Origin: Bosea sp. F3-2 | GTDB taxonomy: Bacteria; Pseudomonadota; Alphaproteobacteria; Rhizobiales; Beijerinckiaceae | Length of the DNA: 64,000 bases | Direction: 5' to 3' | NCBI RefSeq assembly: GCF_008253865.1 | Contig: NZ_CP042331.1 | Location: 4,491,501 to 4,555,500, forward strand | In this document: piece after piece, positions 22,155 to 30,605 of the stretch | Numbering within the stretch: position 1 is the first letter of the stretch | Layout: the number at the start of each line of letters is the position of its first letter | Translations under genes and position numbers: made by a program | Notes under the pieces: generated by a model | What the model saw: only the letters and a program-made list of their open reading frames with translations | Database searches by the model: none | What the model was told of the DNA's origin: nothing

Positions 22155-24167
22155 ATGTCGCGTCCGTTTGTGATGAACGAGCTGGAGACGTCCGGCGGGG
22201 CCGGCGAATTGCTTCCGGCCGCGGCCAGCGACCCGGAATTCCTGCACGCGCTGTTCGATTCCATTCCCTGCCGGGCCGTCGTGCTCGATCGCGACGCGGT
22301 GTTCCGCTACGCCAACCGCGAGTTCCTCGATTTCGCCGGGCAGGCCGGTGATACGGTGATCGGCCGCTCGCTCGGCGAGGTGCTGGGCGAGGCCGTGGCG
22401 CAATCCTATGCGACGCTGATGGAGCGGCTGCTCGCCGGCGAGCGGGTGCGCCGGGAGGGCTGGGCCGATTACGGGCCGCGCGGCCGGCGCTATGTGCAGG
22501 AGACGCTGACGCCCTGGCGCCATGGCGGTGGCCCGGTGGCCGGCGTCATCGCCATCGTGCGCGACATGACCGATCTCAAGGCCAATGAAGCGGCGCTGCA
22601 GGCGACCGAGGCCTACAACGCGGCCATCGTCAGCACGGCGCTCGACGGCATCGTCGTCATCGGCGACGAGGGCACGGTGGTCGACTACAACCCGGCTGCC
22701 GAGGCGATCTTCGGCTATCCGAAGGCGGAGGTGATCGGCCGGTCGATCTCCGATCTCATCATCCCGCCGGAATTCCGCGCGGCGCATGCCGAAGGCATGA
22801 AACGCTATCTGACGACGGGCGAAAGCCGCATCCTCGGCCGGCGGCTGCAACTCGAGGCCTTGCGCGCGGACAGCCGGCGCATTCCCATCGAGCTCGCCAT
22901 CACCGATGTGACGCGCAATGGCAAGCCGCTCTTCGCCGCCCATATGCGCGACCTCACCTCCGAGCGCGAGGCGAGCGCCGAGATCGAACGCCAGCGCGAG
23001 GCGCTCTACCAGAAGGAAAAGCTCGCCGCACTCGGCTCGCTGCTCGCCGGTGTCGCCCATGAACTCAACAATCCGCTGGCCATCGTGCTCGGCCAGGCGA
23101 CGTTGCTGCGCGAGATCCTGGAGGAGGACGATCCGGCGACGCTGGATGCCGCCGCGCTCGCCGAGCGCTGTGCCAAGATCGAGAACGCCGCCAATCGCTG
23201 CGGCCGGATCGTCAAGAGCTTCCTTGCCATGGCCCGCCAGCGCAAGGGCGAGCACCAGCGCGTGGACATTCCCGAACTGCTGGCCGATGTCGTCAACCTC
23301 GTCGGCTACAATCTCCGGAGCTCGGGCGTGGAGGTGGAGACCGAGATCGCTCCCGCCTTGCCGGTCCTGATCGCCGATCGGGACCAGCTCCACCAGGTCA
23401 TCGTCAACCTTGTCGTCAACGCCCATCAGGCGCTGGACGAGAAGGGCGGAACCGACCGCCGCATCAGGCTGAAGGCCGCTTGCGTCACGGGCGGCGACGC
23501 GATCGAGATCAGTGTCTCCGACAACGGGCCGGGCATTCCGCCGGCCATCCGCTCGCGCATCTTCGAGCCGTTCTTCTCGACCAAGCCGCAGGGCTACGGC
23601 ACGGGCATTGGGCTTGCCATCTCGCGTGGGCTGGTCGAGACGCATGGGGGCACGCTCGAACTCGGCGAAGGCGAGGCGCCGGGCGCGACCTTCCTGATCC
23701 GCCTGCCGATTGCCGGAATCGGGGAGAACGTCGGCGAACCTGCACCCGCAAAGGCGGCGCGCGGTAAGGCGCCGGCCCCTTCGCGCGGAACCGTGCTGGT
23801 CGTCGACGACGAAAAAGACATCGTCGAGCTGCTCACCGACATGCTGCGGCAGCTCGATTTCGAAGTCGTCAGCACGCAGAGCGGCAAGGCGGCCATCGCG
23901 ATGCTCGGAGCCATGACGGCCCCGCCCGATGCGATCATCTGTGACATCCGCATGCCGGACGGCGACGGTCCGTTTTTCTATGGCTGGCTCGAAGCGAACC
24001 ATCCGGAGCTCCTGTCCCGGATCGTCTTCCTGACCGGCGATTCGCTCGGCCCTTCGGCGAGCCGTTTCCTGGCGAGGAGCAAGAGCCCATCGTTGGAAAA
24101 GCCATTCTCTCGGGCTGATATCGCCACGATGCTGGAAGACATGATGGGCCGCAGCCGGATCGGTTAG
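22155..24167 (+). CDS. hybrid PAS histidine kinase with C-terminal receiver
   Basis: 670 aa, no membrane segment, so cytoplasmic. Order: PAS 1 (about 30-140, FDSIPCRAVVLDRDAVFRYA), PAS 2 (about 155-275, GIVVIGDEGTVVDYNPAAEA), a coiled linker, and a dimerisation domain with phospho-acceptor His at about 302 (GVAHELNNPLAIVLGQ). The ATPase domain follows (VNLVVNAHQAL, SDNGPGIPPAI, GTGIGLAISRGLVETHGG). The receiver (about 550-665) has VLVVDDEKD and acceptor Asp near 597 (IICDIRMPDGDG). ATG 22155 follows GGGGGAAAAGAAGA; an earlier frame start at 22104 lies in the leader. It is divergent from the second Asn-Gly repeat gene. The receiver suggests phosphorelay control or self-inhibition. It is the only kinase near three orphan regulators. 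Confidence 0.92.
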   Translation: MSRPFVMNELETSGGAGELLPAAASDPEFLHALFDSIPCRAVVLDRDAVFRYANREFLDFAGQAGDTVIGRSLGEVLGEAVAQSYATLMERLLAGERVRREGWADYGPRGRRYVQETLTPWRHGGGPVAGVIAIVRDMTDLKANEAALQATEAYNAAIVSTALDGIVVIGDEGTVVDYNPAAEAIFGYPKAEVIGRSISDLIIPPEFRAAHAEGMKRYLTTGESRILGRRLQLEALRADSRRIPIELAITDVTRNGKPLFAAHMRDLTSEREASAEIERQREALYQKEKLAALGSLLAGVAHELNNPLAIVLGQATLLREILEEDDPATLDAAALAERCAKIENAANRCGRIVKSFLAMARQRKGEHQRVDIPELLADVVNLVGYNLRSSGVEVETEIAPALPVLIADRDQLHQVIVNLVVNAHQALDEKGGTDRRIRLKAACVTGGDAIEISVSDNGPGIPPAIRSRIFEPFFSTKPQGYGTGIGLAISRGLVETHGGTLELGEGEAPGATFLIRLPIAGIGENVGEPAPAKAARGKAPAPSRGTVLVVDDEKDIVELLTDMLRQLDFEVVSTQSGKAAIAMLGAMTAPPDAIICDIRMPDGDGPFFYGWLEANHPELLSRIVFLTGDSLGPSASRFLARSKSPSLEKPFSRADIATMLEDMMGRSRIG

Positions 24168-24266
24168 AGCAGTTTGAAGTCGCACAGAAACGGCAGTACC
24201 GATTCCAGGGTGTCGGTTCGGCAACGAGGCCGTGATGACAGCGCCCCTGTCCCAGTATTTGTGCAT

Positions 24267-24598
24267 TTGCTGGGCACGCGTTCTTCGCCGGGATGAAGAA
24301 GGGCGCTCTGTTCGTCAACACAGCACGGGGAGCGCTTGTCGACGACGAGGCCCTGATCGGCGCGCTCGCGAGTGGACATGTCGCTCATGCGGCGCTGGAT
24401 GTCTTCACGACGGAACCGCTTCCTTCGACCAGCCCGTATCTGAAGCTCGCAAACGTCACGCTGAGCGCGCATGCCGCGTTCAAGACGAGACGCGCTTCCA
24501 CTCGCCTTCTGCCGCGCGGGATGTCGCTCGCGGTTGAAGAGCTGTGCAAAGTCGGAGAAGTCGTGCCCGCTGGGGGCGCCATAGATTCGGCTGGCTGA
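24267..24598 (+). pseudogene. D-2-hydroxyacid dehydrogenase, C-terminal fragment
   Basis: From about 24270 the frame reads GHAFFAGMKKGALFVNTARG, continuing ALVDDEALIGALASGHVAHA, then ALDVFTTEPLP and NVTLSAHAAFKTR. These are the C-terminal NAD-domain blocks of D-3-phosphoglycerate dehydrogenase-like enzymes, including the catalytic His region (LSAHAAF). The substrate domain and the first part of the Rossmann fold are missing, so this is a 5'-truncated relic. It stands at the border of a stretch rich in broken genes. Confidence 0.75.
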
Positions 24599-25070
24599 AT
24601 TTGGGGATTTGATCCGTTCGATAAGCAGTTCAGGATCATGTCGTGAGTTTCACGACACGCCCTCTGTGACCGTTAACCAGGTACGGCGCGGCCGTATTGA
24701 TACCTCGTTGACGAGCCCGAAAACGATCGCGCGACAATGCCCGGTTTCGGGCAAAGTGCCGATGTCCGGAATTGGCGCAATCGAGATCAGCTCGGGAGGT
24801 TTAGCTCGGGCGAGTTCGCGCAAGACGGCAGGCGACGGCCGAGTTGCCGAATAGCGGGTCCCGATGGCTCTTGGAAAATGCTCCGCCATAAAATTTCACT
24901 ATGGCGGCAGAATGCAGTTGTGGTTTCGCCATCGAGAGGTTGCGACCTAGTCTTTTCCTGCCGGATTACAGGTTCCGGCCAGGATCGAAGCGCATTGCCA
25001 GGTGAAGGCGCTTCCGATCCGAACAGCACCGCGACGTAATCGCGGGCCAAAAACGGGAACGGAGTCGGTC
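24599..25070. other. non-coding stretch before the LIV-type operon
   Basis: About 470 bp with no gene I can support. Composition is slightly more AT-rich than nearby coding DNA. It should contain the promoter of the binding-protein gene, but I cannot name a clear box. Confidence 0.4.
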
Positions 25071-26255
25071 ATGGCCAATAGTCTTCGCCGCCAATTCGTC
25101 TTGGCTCTCGCCGCCACGCCATTCATTGCCGGCTTCGACACGGCTGGGACGGCCTTCGCGCAGGACGGGACGATCAAGCTCGGCATCGTCGCGCCGATGA
25201 GCGGGCCGAATGCACGCTACGGCGCCTTCTCGCTGCGCGGCGCGCAGCTCGCGGCGAAGGAGATCAACGAAGCCGGCGGCATCGACGGCCGGAAGATCCA
25301 GGTCTTTTCCGCCGACAGCCAGGGCACGCCGGTCGAGGGCGTCTCGGCGACCCGCCGCCTGATCAGCCAGGACAAGGTCGATTTCCTGATCGGCGACGTC
25401 TCCTCCTCGGTGACGCTCGCCATGCAGCCGGTGGTCGAGGATGCCGGCGTCCTGTTGATCAACGCGGCCTCCTCCAATCCCAAGATCACCTACGCCGCCG
25501 GCGTCGGGGGCTTCCAATGGAGCTTCCGCAACTATCCGACCGATGAGAACCGCGCCCTGGTCGTGGCGCAATATGCGGCCGAGAAGCGCGGCTTCACCAA
25601 ATTCGCGGTGCTCTCGGTCGATAGCGATTACGGCCGGGCCGCGATCGAGTTCACCAAGAAGTATCTGCCGCGCTTCAAGGGGCAGATCCTGACCGAGGAC
25701 TATTACAAGGAAGGCGAGGTCGATTTCCGCAGCGTCCTCGCCAAGATCCGCGATTCCGGCGCGCAGGCGATCCTCATGTACGGCCTCGCCGACACCACGC
25801 CGATCGTGGCGCGCCAGATGATCGAGGTCGGTCTCGCCGGCAAGATGCCGCTGATCGGCAATGGCGAGTTCAACACCGAGAAGACGATCAAATCCGCCCC
25901 CAAGACGATGGAGGGCGCGGTCGAAGCTGCGGCCTGGCTCCCGGCCTATGACAGCGCCAGGAGCAAGGGCTTCGTCGCCAAGTTCACCAGCGAATACCGT
26001 GAGGCGCCGAACAATCACGCCTATGTCCATTGGGAGACGGTGCATCTGCTCGGCAAGGCGGTCGAGGCGGCCAAGAGCATCGACCGCGCCAAGGTCCGCG
26101 ACGCGCTGAAGGCGATCAAATACGACAGCGCCGTCGGCGAGGTGACCTTCGACGACCACAACCAGGCCAGGCTGCCGATGATCCTCCTGCAGATCGAGGG
26201 CGGCAAACCCGTGGTCAAGGGCGCCTTCTACGCCGACATCGACTATCCGCGCTGA
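25071..26255 (+). CDS. LIV-type ABC transporter substrate-binding protein
   Basis: 394 aa from ATG 25071, with GGAG 7 nt upstream; the open frame before it is not coding. A signal peptide covers about residues 1-30 (TAFAQDG cleavage region). The mature protein is a type I periplasmic binding fold of the LivJ/AmiC/UrtA group: IKLGIVAPMSGPNARYGAFS, AAKEINEAGGIDGRKIQVF, GDVSSSVTLAMQPVVEDAGV, FRNYPTDENRALVVAQYA and FDDHNQARLPMILLQIE. It delivers a small amide, amino acid or aromatic acid to the LivHMGF complex. The ligand is not predictable, and the transporter encoded next is broken. Confidence 0.9.
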   Translation: MANSLRRQFVLALAATPFIAGFDTAGTAFAQDGTIKLGIVAPMSGPNARYGAFSLRGAQLAAKEINEAGGIDGRKIQVFSADSQGTPVEGVSATRRLISQDKVDFLIGDVSSSVTLAMQPVVEDAGVLLINAASSNPKITYAAGVGGFQWSFRNYPTDENRALVVAQYAAEKRGFTKFAVLSVDSDYGRAAIEFTKKYLPRFKGQILTEDYYKEGEVDFRSVLAKIRDSGAQAILMYGLADTTPIVARQMIEVGLAGKMPLIGNGEFNTEKTIKSAPKTMEGAVEAAAWLPAYDSARSKGFVAKFTSEYREAPNNHAYVHWETVHLLGKAVEAAKSIDRAKVRDALKAIKYDSAVGEVTFDDHNQARLPMILLQIEGGKPVVKGAFYADIDYPR

Positions 26256-26284
26256 TCCGGCCCGCGAACGACGAGGAGGGTGCC

Positions 26285-27157
26285 GTGCTGTTCCAGCTGT
26301 CCGAGCAGATCGTCAACGGCCTCGTTACCGGCTCGGTCTACGCCATCGTCGCCGTCGGCATGACGATGATCTTCGGCGTGCTCAGGGCGATCAACTTCGC
26401 GCATGGCGAATACTACATGCTCGGCACCTTCGGGGCCTGGATCGCGATCGAGTATTTCGATCTGCCCTATCCGCTCTCGGTGGCGGTCGGGGTCATCGCC
26501 ACCGCGCTGATCGCCGTGGTCGTCGGACAGCTGGTGATGCGGCGCATGGTCGGCATGCCGGCCGAGGCCGGAGTGCTCGCCACGCTTGGCCTGGCGCTCA
26601 TTCTGCAGAACACGGTGATCCTGCTCTTCGGCGGCGGCTACAAGTTCTTCGAGGGCGGCTATATCGAGCCGGTGACGATCTTCGGCATCTCGCTCGCCGA
26701 ACAGCGCCTGCTCATCGTCGCGGTCTGTATCCTCGTCTTCATCGGCCTCGAGTTGATGGTGACCTACAGCCGCATCGGCAAGGCGATGCGTGCCGTTTCG
26801 CAGAACATCGACTGCTGTGCGGTGGTCGGCATCGATGTGCGCAAGGTCGTGCTCTCGACCTTCGTGCTCGGCGCGGCGCTGGCGGCGCTCTCCGGCGTCC
26901 TCACCGCGCCGGTCAATGTCAGCGTCTATGGCGGCATGGGCGAGCTCATCACCTTCAAGACGCTGCCGATCATCATCATGGGCGGCCTCGGCAATGTCCG
27001 CGGCACCTTCTTCGCCGCCATGATCCTCGGCATCGCCGAGAGCCTGGTGGCGACCTATGTCGGGCTGCAGTTCCGGGACACGGTCGGCTTCGCGACGCTG
27101 ATGCTCGTCCTGATGTGGCGTCCCTACGGCTTGTTCTCCGCCCAGGCGCGCTACTGA
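26285..27157 (+). CDS. LIV-type ABC transporter permease (LivH)
   Basis: 290 aa from GTG 26285, with GAGGAGG 5 nt upstream. Eight or so membrane helices. Family motifs are VNGLVTGSVYAIVAVGMTMI, FGVLRAINFAHGEYYMLG, the loop MRAVSQNIDCCAVVGIDVRK (coupling helix region) and PIIIMGGLGNVRGTFFAAM. Gene 2 of the binding-protein, livH, livM, livG, livF operon. The open frame reading back to 26030 overlaps the binding protein and is not real. The gene itself looks intact. Confidence 0.9.
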   Translation: MLFQLSEQIVNGLVTGSVYAIVAVGMTMIFGVLRAINFAHGEYYMLGTFGAWIAIEYFDLPYPLSVAVGVIATALIAVVVGQLVMRRMVGMPAEAGVLATLGLALILQNTVILLFGGGYKFFEGGYIEPVTIFGISLAEQRLLIVAVCILVFIGLELMVTYSRIGKAMRAVSQNIDCCAVVGIDVRKVVLSTFVLGAALAALSGVLTAPVNVSVYGGMGELITFKTLPIIIMGGLGNVRGTFFAAMILGIAESLVATYVGLQFRDTVGFATLMLVLMWRPYGLFSAQARY

Positions 27158-27182
27158 TCCACGCAACGCTCGAGGATTGCCG

Positions 27183-28187
27183 ATGTTGCTCCAAGAGACT
27201 CCGCTGAAGGAAGAGACCCCGCTGAAGGCGTCCGGACGCGATCTGCGTCTGCCCTTCGGCCTCGCGCTGGCCGTGCTTGCCGCGTCGGCGCCGCTGCTGC
27301 TCGGCAGCTATGCGCTGCATGCCGTGATCATCTCGCTGATCTTCCTGCTGCCGGCGCATGGCTTGAACCTGCTGGCCGGCTACACCGGGCTGCTCTCGCT
27401 CGCTCAGGCCGCCTTCTTCGGCGTCGGCGCCTATGTCTCGGCGCTGATGGCGGTGCATTGGGGCACGCCCTTCTACGTCAACCTTCCGGCCGCCGGGCTC
27501 GCTGCCGGCGCGCTCGCTTTGCCGCTCGCCATCCCGGCGCTGCGCCTGCGCGCCACATCCTTCGTGATGTGCACGCTCGGCTTCGTCATCATCGGCCAGG
27601 CGATCGCCAAGAACTGGATCAGCGTAACGCGCGGCGACATGGGCCTCTCGGCGATCCCCAAGCCGCATTTCGCCCTGGGGCCGGCCTCCTTCACGGTGAG
27701 CGGCACGACCGCGTTCTACTATCTCGCGCTCGCGATCGCCGCGCTCGCCACGGCGATCGTCTGGATGATCGTGACCTCGCCGGCCGGGCGCAACATGGTC
27801 GCGATCCGGGAGAACGAGACGCTGGCCGAGTCGGTCGGCGTCCCGACCTGGCACTACAAGCTCGTGGTCTTCATGATCAGCGCCGCCTTCGCCGGCGTCG
27901 GCGGCAGCGTCTACGCGCATTACCTGACGGTCGTCAGCCCGCTCACCTTCCAGATGTCCTATTCGACGCTGATGCTGATCATCGTGCTCGGCGGCGGCCC
28001 CGGAACGATCTCCGGCGTCGTCTTCGGCAGCCTGCTATTCGTCGGCCTGTCGGAGGCGCTGCGCATCGCGCCAGAGCTCAGGATGATCGCCTACGGCTTC
28101 TGCCTGCTCGCGCTGGTCTTCTGGTTCCCGAAAGGCCTCACGCCGCTGATCGAGCGCCTCTCGACCGTCATCAGGGGGCGCTCATGA
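27183..28187 (+). CDS. LIV-type ABC transporter permease (LivM)
   Basis: 334 aa from ATG 27183 after CGAGGA. Motifs: FLLPAHGLNLLAGYTGLLSL, AQAAFFGVGAYVSALMAVH, the coupling loop MVAIRENETLAESVGVPTWH and LIIVLGGGPGTISGVVFGSL. Integral membrane partner of LivH. Its stop overlaps the ATG of the next gene (ATGA at 28184). The gene looks intact. Confidence 0.9.
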   Translation: MLLQETPLKEETPLKASGRDLRLPFGLALAVLAASAPLLLGSYALHAVIISLIFLLPAHGLNLLAGYTGLLSLAQAAFFGVGAYVSALMAVHWGTPFYVNLPAAGLAAGALALPLAIPALRLRATSFVMCTLGFVIIGQAIAKNWISVTRGDMGLSAIPKPHFALGPASFTVSGTTAFYYLALAIAALATAIVWMIVTSPAGRNMVAIRENETLAESVGVPTWHYKLVVFMISAAFAGVGGSVYAHYLTVVSPLTFQMSYSTLMLIIVLGGGPGTISGVVFGSLLFVGLSEALRIAPELRMIAYGFCLLALVFWFPKGLTPLIERLSTVIRGRS

Positions 28188-28953
28188 CCGGCCTTCCGAT
28201 CCTCGACATCGCCGGGCTGGTGAAGTCCTATGGTGCGATCAAGGCCGTCGGCGGAGTCGACCTCCAGGTCGAGCGCGGCGAGATCTGCGGGCTGATCGGC
28301 CCGAACGGCTCCGGAAAATCGACCTTCTTCGACGCAGTTCGGGGCTTGCGCGTCCGAACGCCGGCACGGTGAAGCTCGACGGGCAGGACATCACCGGCTG
28401 GTCGCTCAACCGGATCGCGCGCGAGGGGCGCATGCTGTGCTCCTTCCAGAAGACGGTGACTTTTGGGGCGCTGAACGTCGAGGAAAATCTCGTCATTGCC
28501 GGCCAGATGTTCACCTTCCCCTCGATCGCCTCGACCTTCGGCATCGGCGCGCGCTCACAGGCCCGCATCGAGGGCTTGCGCGAAAGGGCGCAGGAGCTGA
28601 TCCGCATTTCGGGGCTCTGGGACGTCAGAAACCAGCCGGCCGGCAACCTCTCCGGCGGGCAGCAGAAGCTGATCCAGTTCGCCTCGATGCTGATGCCGGA
28701 GCCCAAGCTCATCCTGCTGGACGAACCGATGGCCGGGATCAATCCCAAGCTGATCGAGCGCGTCATCGACAGTATCCGCTACGCCAACGACCAGCTCGGC
28801 GTCAGTTTCCTGATCATCGAGCACAATATCGACGTGATCACCAGCCTGTGCCGGCGTGTCGTGGTGCTCGACCAAGGCCGCAAGCTTGCCGAGGGCACGC
28901 CCTCGGAGATCGTCAACAACCAGGCGGTTCGGGAGGCCTATCTCGGTGGCTGA
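28184..28953 (+). pseudogene. livG: livG ATP-binding subunit with a single-base frameshift
   Basis: The first 50 or so codons are a normal LivG N-terminus (ILDIAGLVKSYGAIKAVGGV, Walker A GPNGSGKSTFFDAV), but the frame then runs into a stop at 28372. The rest, SGLARPNAGTVKLDGQDITG, the signature NLSGGQQKLIQFAS, Walker B LILLDEPMAGINP and the switch His in LIIEHNIDV, continues in another frame to 28953. Restoring one base near 28338 rejoins the two parts without loss of conserved residues. So the gene carries a one-base deletion, either real or a sequencing error. As written, no full ATPase is made. Confidence 0.85.
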
Positions 28954-29241
28954 TGATCTCGACGCGACGCTCGCGATCAAGGAATTGCGTGCCGGCTATG
29001 GCTCGCTCGACATCCTCAACGGCGTCGAACTCTCCGTGCCGCAGGGCCAGTTCGTCGCGCTGATGGGCCCCAACGGCGCCGGCAAGTCGACGCTGCTCAA
29101 GACGCTCTACGGCATGACGACGATCAAGGGCGGTTCGATCTCCTGGGGTGGCAGGGAGCTCGCCGGGTTGTCCTCCCGCGCCATTCTGGGCCGGGGCATC
29201 TCCTTCGTACCGCAGGGGCGCTGCAACTTCCCGGTCATGTC
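28946..29241 (+). pseudogene. livF: livF ATP-binding subunit, C-terminally truncated
   Basis: The start GTG 28946 overlaps the livG stop. The N-terminal part is normal LivF (IKELRAGYGSLDILNGVELS, Walker A GPNGAGKSTLLKTLYGM, RGISFVPQGRCNFPVM). At about 29241, just where the Q-loop helical region should follow, LivF similarity stops and a LysR C-terminal fragment begins. The signature, Walker B and switch regions are absent, so the subunit cannot hydrolyse ATP. The frame continues to 29353 by chance. Confidence 0.85.
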
Positions 29242-29671
29242 TCGCCCCCCGGCAGCCATGCCGAGGTGCCGGAGAGCGAGCCGCTGCCGCTGTCGGCCCT
29301 GGCGGATGTCGCGCTTCTCCTGCCGAGCGGCGGGCATTTCCTGCGCCGGATGATCGATGGGGCTGGCGCGGGCGCGCGTGACGCCGCGTGTCGTCTCCGA
29401 GATCGAATCGGTCCCATCCCTCGGCGCCGCCATGCTCGACGGCCTCGGAGCCACCATCCTGCCGGGCTCCGTCGCCGGCAGCGTCGCGAGCTTCGGCGGC
29501 GCGGTCGTGCATCGGCTCATCCGCCCGGCCATGACCGCGACGGTCTCGCTCTGTGTCTCGGATCATCTGCCTCTGTCGGAGCCGGCGCTCGCCGCCCGTT
29601 CGGTGCTGCTTGACATCGTCGCCGGCATGGTCCGCGATGCCTCGCTTGGGCTGAAGCCGGTCGCTCGCTAG
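29242..29671 (+). pseudogene. LysR-type regulator, C-terminal effector-domain fragment
   Basis: Two frames together give the end of a LysR effector domain resembling Nac/CysB-like regulators: PPGSHAEVPESEPLPLSAL, VALLLPSGGHFLRRMIDG, then after a shift ARVTPRVVSEIESVPSLGAA, GLGATILPGSVAG and SDHLPLSEPALAARSVLLDI. An extra G in a GGGG run at 29359-29362 explains the shift. The helix-turn-helix half is absent. It was joined directly to truncated livF, which marks a deletion junction near 29241. Confidence 0.75.
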
Positions 29672-29816
29672 AGCCGGATCTGATCAGCTTGGAATAACCT
29701 GATCGGATCCGGCTCTAGAGCGGCGGACGCACCGATGGAATCGGTGCTGCCGCTCTAGCTCTTTGTTTTCGCATCGGATTTTTCCCGAAACCGGGTCCGC
29801 TTTCGGGTCCGATGCG
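29670..29816. repeat. cluster of three palindromic (REP-like) elements
   Basis: Three inverted repeats lie end to end. The first has arms AGAGCCGGATCTGATCAG (29670-29687) and CTGATCGGATCCGGCTCT (29699-29716). The second starts CTAGAGCGGC at 29715 and ends GCCGCTCTAG at 29758. The third has arms CGCATCGGA (29770-29778) and TCCGATGCG (29808-29816) around inner CCCGAAA and TTTCGGG arms. The third resembles 38106-38153. The region separates the broken liv genes from vapC and may stop transcription from both sides. Confidence 0.65.
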
Positions 29817-30256
29817 CTAATGCGCGCCATTTTGGATATCCGTCAGCGAAAGGCATGAGCTCGCGAGCTTGTTCGATGCACGCTCGGCAATCATGCGCAA
29901 CAATCGGTTATCCGCCGTCACGAACCTCGCCCCCATTTGGGCTGCAGCCGCCAGATAGGCGCAATCGTATGCTGGATGCGAAAGCTCGATTGCAAGGCTC
30001 GCTGACCGCTCCAGCAAACCCGCCATCGAGAGAAATTCGATCCCAGAGTGTTCGAGCAGCCTTGCGGCAAGGATGGCTTCTTCGCGCGTGAGTTCGCCGC
30101 GTTGTGTCTTCTTCCAGAGGATTTGGCGCATTCCGGAACGAGAAGTTCAGGCGACGCAAATCGGAACCGCGAGCGCAGATCGACGGCGGCCTGGGTGCCT
30201 TCTTCTTCCACGACCCATTTTATCGCGATGCTGGCATCGACAATCAGCGTCTCCAT
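29817..30256 (-). pseudogene. vapC: VapC-type PIN toxin with a frameshift
   Basis: The ATG at 30256 overlaps the antitoxin stop. The N-terminus METLIVDASIAIKWVVEEEG is a typical PIN start with the first acidic residue. After PELLVPECA the frame breaks near 30122 (a lost base in an AAAT run) and continues in another frame as ILWKKTQRGELTREEAILAA, IELSHPAYDCAYLAAAAQMG and ARFVTADNRLLRMI, which hold the remaining acidic residues. Joined, it would be about 146 aa, a normal VapC length. As written the ribonuclease is inactive. It could be decay or a sequencing error. Confidence 0.8.
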
Positions 30257-30495
30257 CAACGTTCGTCGCGGCCTTCGCGCAGGAGCGCCTCGGAGGGTGT
30301 CTGCTTACGTGAAGCGGTCAGCTTCCTCAGCTCGGCGGCCAGGCTGTCGAAGTCAGGCTCGGTTTCGTTTTGCAGTGCCTGACGCAGAATCTCTCGATGT
30401 TCGGCTTCCGCCGAGCGGCCGTGGCGGGCGGCGCGCATTTTCAGCTTCGCGATCAGGTCGTCTTCCAGATTGCGCACATGCAGATTTCCAGGCAC
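30256..30495 (-). CDS. vapB: VapB/FitA-type antitoxin
   Basis: 79 aa from GTG 30495, with GGAGG upstream. The N-terminal ribbon-helix-helix reads LHVRNLEDDLIAKLKMRAAR, followed by HGRSAEAEHREILRQAL, the standard FitA/VapB pattern. The C-terminal half (DFDSLAAELRKLTASRKQTP) would wrap the toxin. It should bind its own promoter and neutralise VapC. Start and stop overlaps with vapC show translational coupling. The toxin downstream is frameshifted, so this may be an orphan antitoxin. Confidence 0.85.
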   Translation of the reverse strand: MPGNLHVRNLEDDLIAKLKMRAARHGRSAEAEHREILRQALQNETEPDFDSLAAELRKLTASRKQTPSEALLREGRDER

Positions 30496-30605
30496 CGCTA
30501 TGCCTCCAATGATATCATTGAGATCAAAGATGCCAGTATTGGCGCAGCCACGCAAGGAGGCCAACGGTAGGTGCGGTTTCCGCGTGTCGAGCGTCCCGGC
30601 CGGAC

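Noticed and set aside
22089..24266. A 725-codon open frame on the minus strand opposite the hybrid kinase
   Set aside because: Same pattern: antisense of a high-GC gene, no recognisable domain.
28856..29353. A complete LivF from 28856 to 29353
   Set aside because: The C-terminal 37 residues after FPVM are out-of-frame LysR sequence, and the ABC signature and Walker B are missing.
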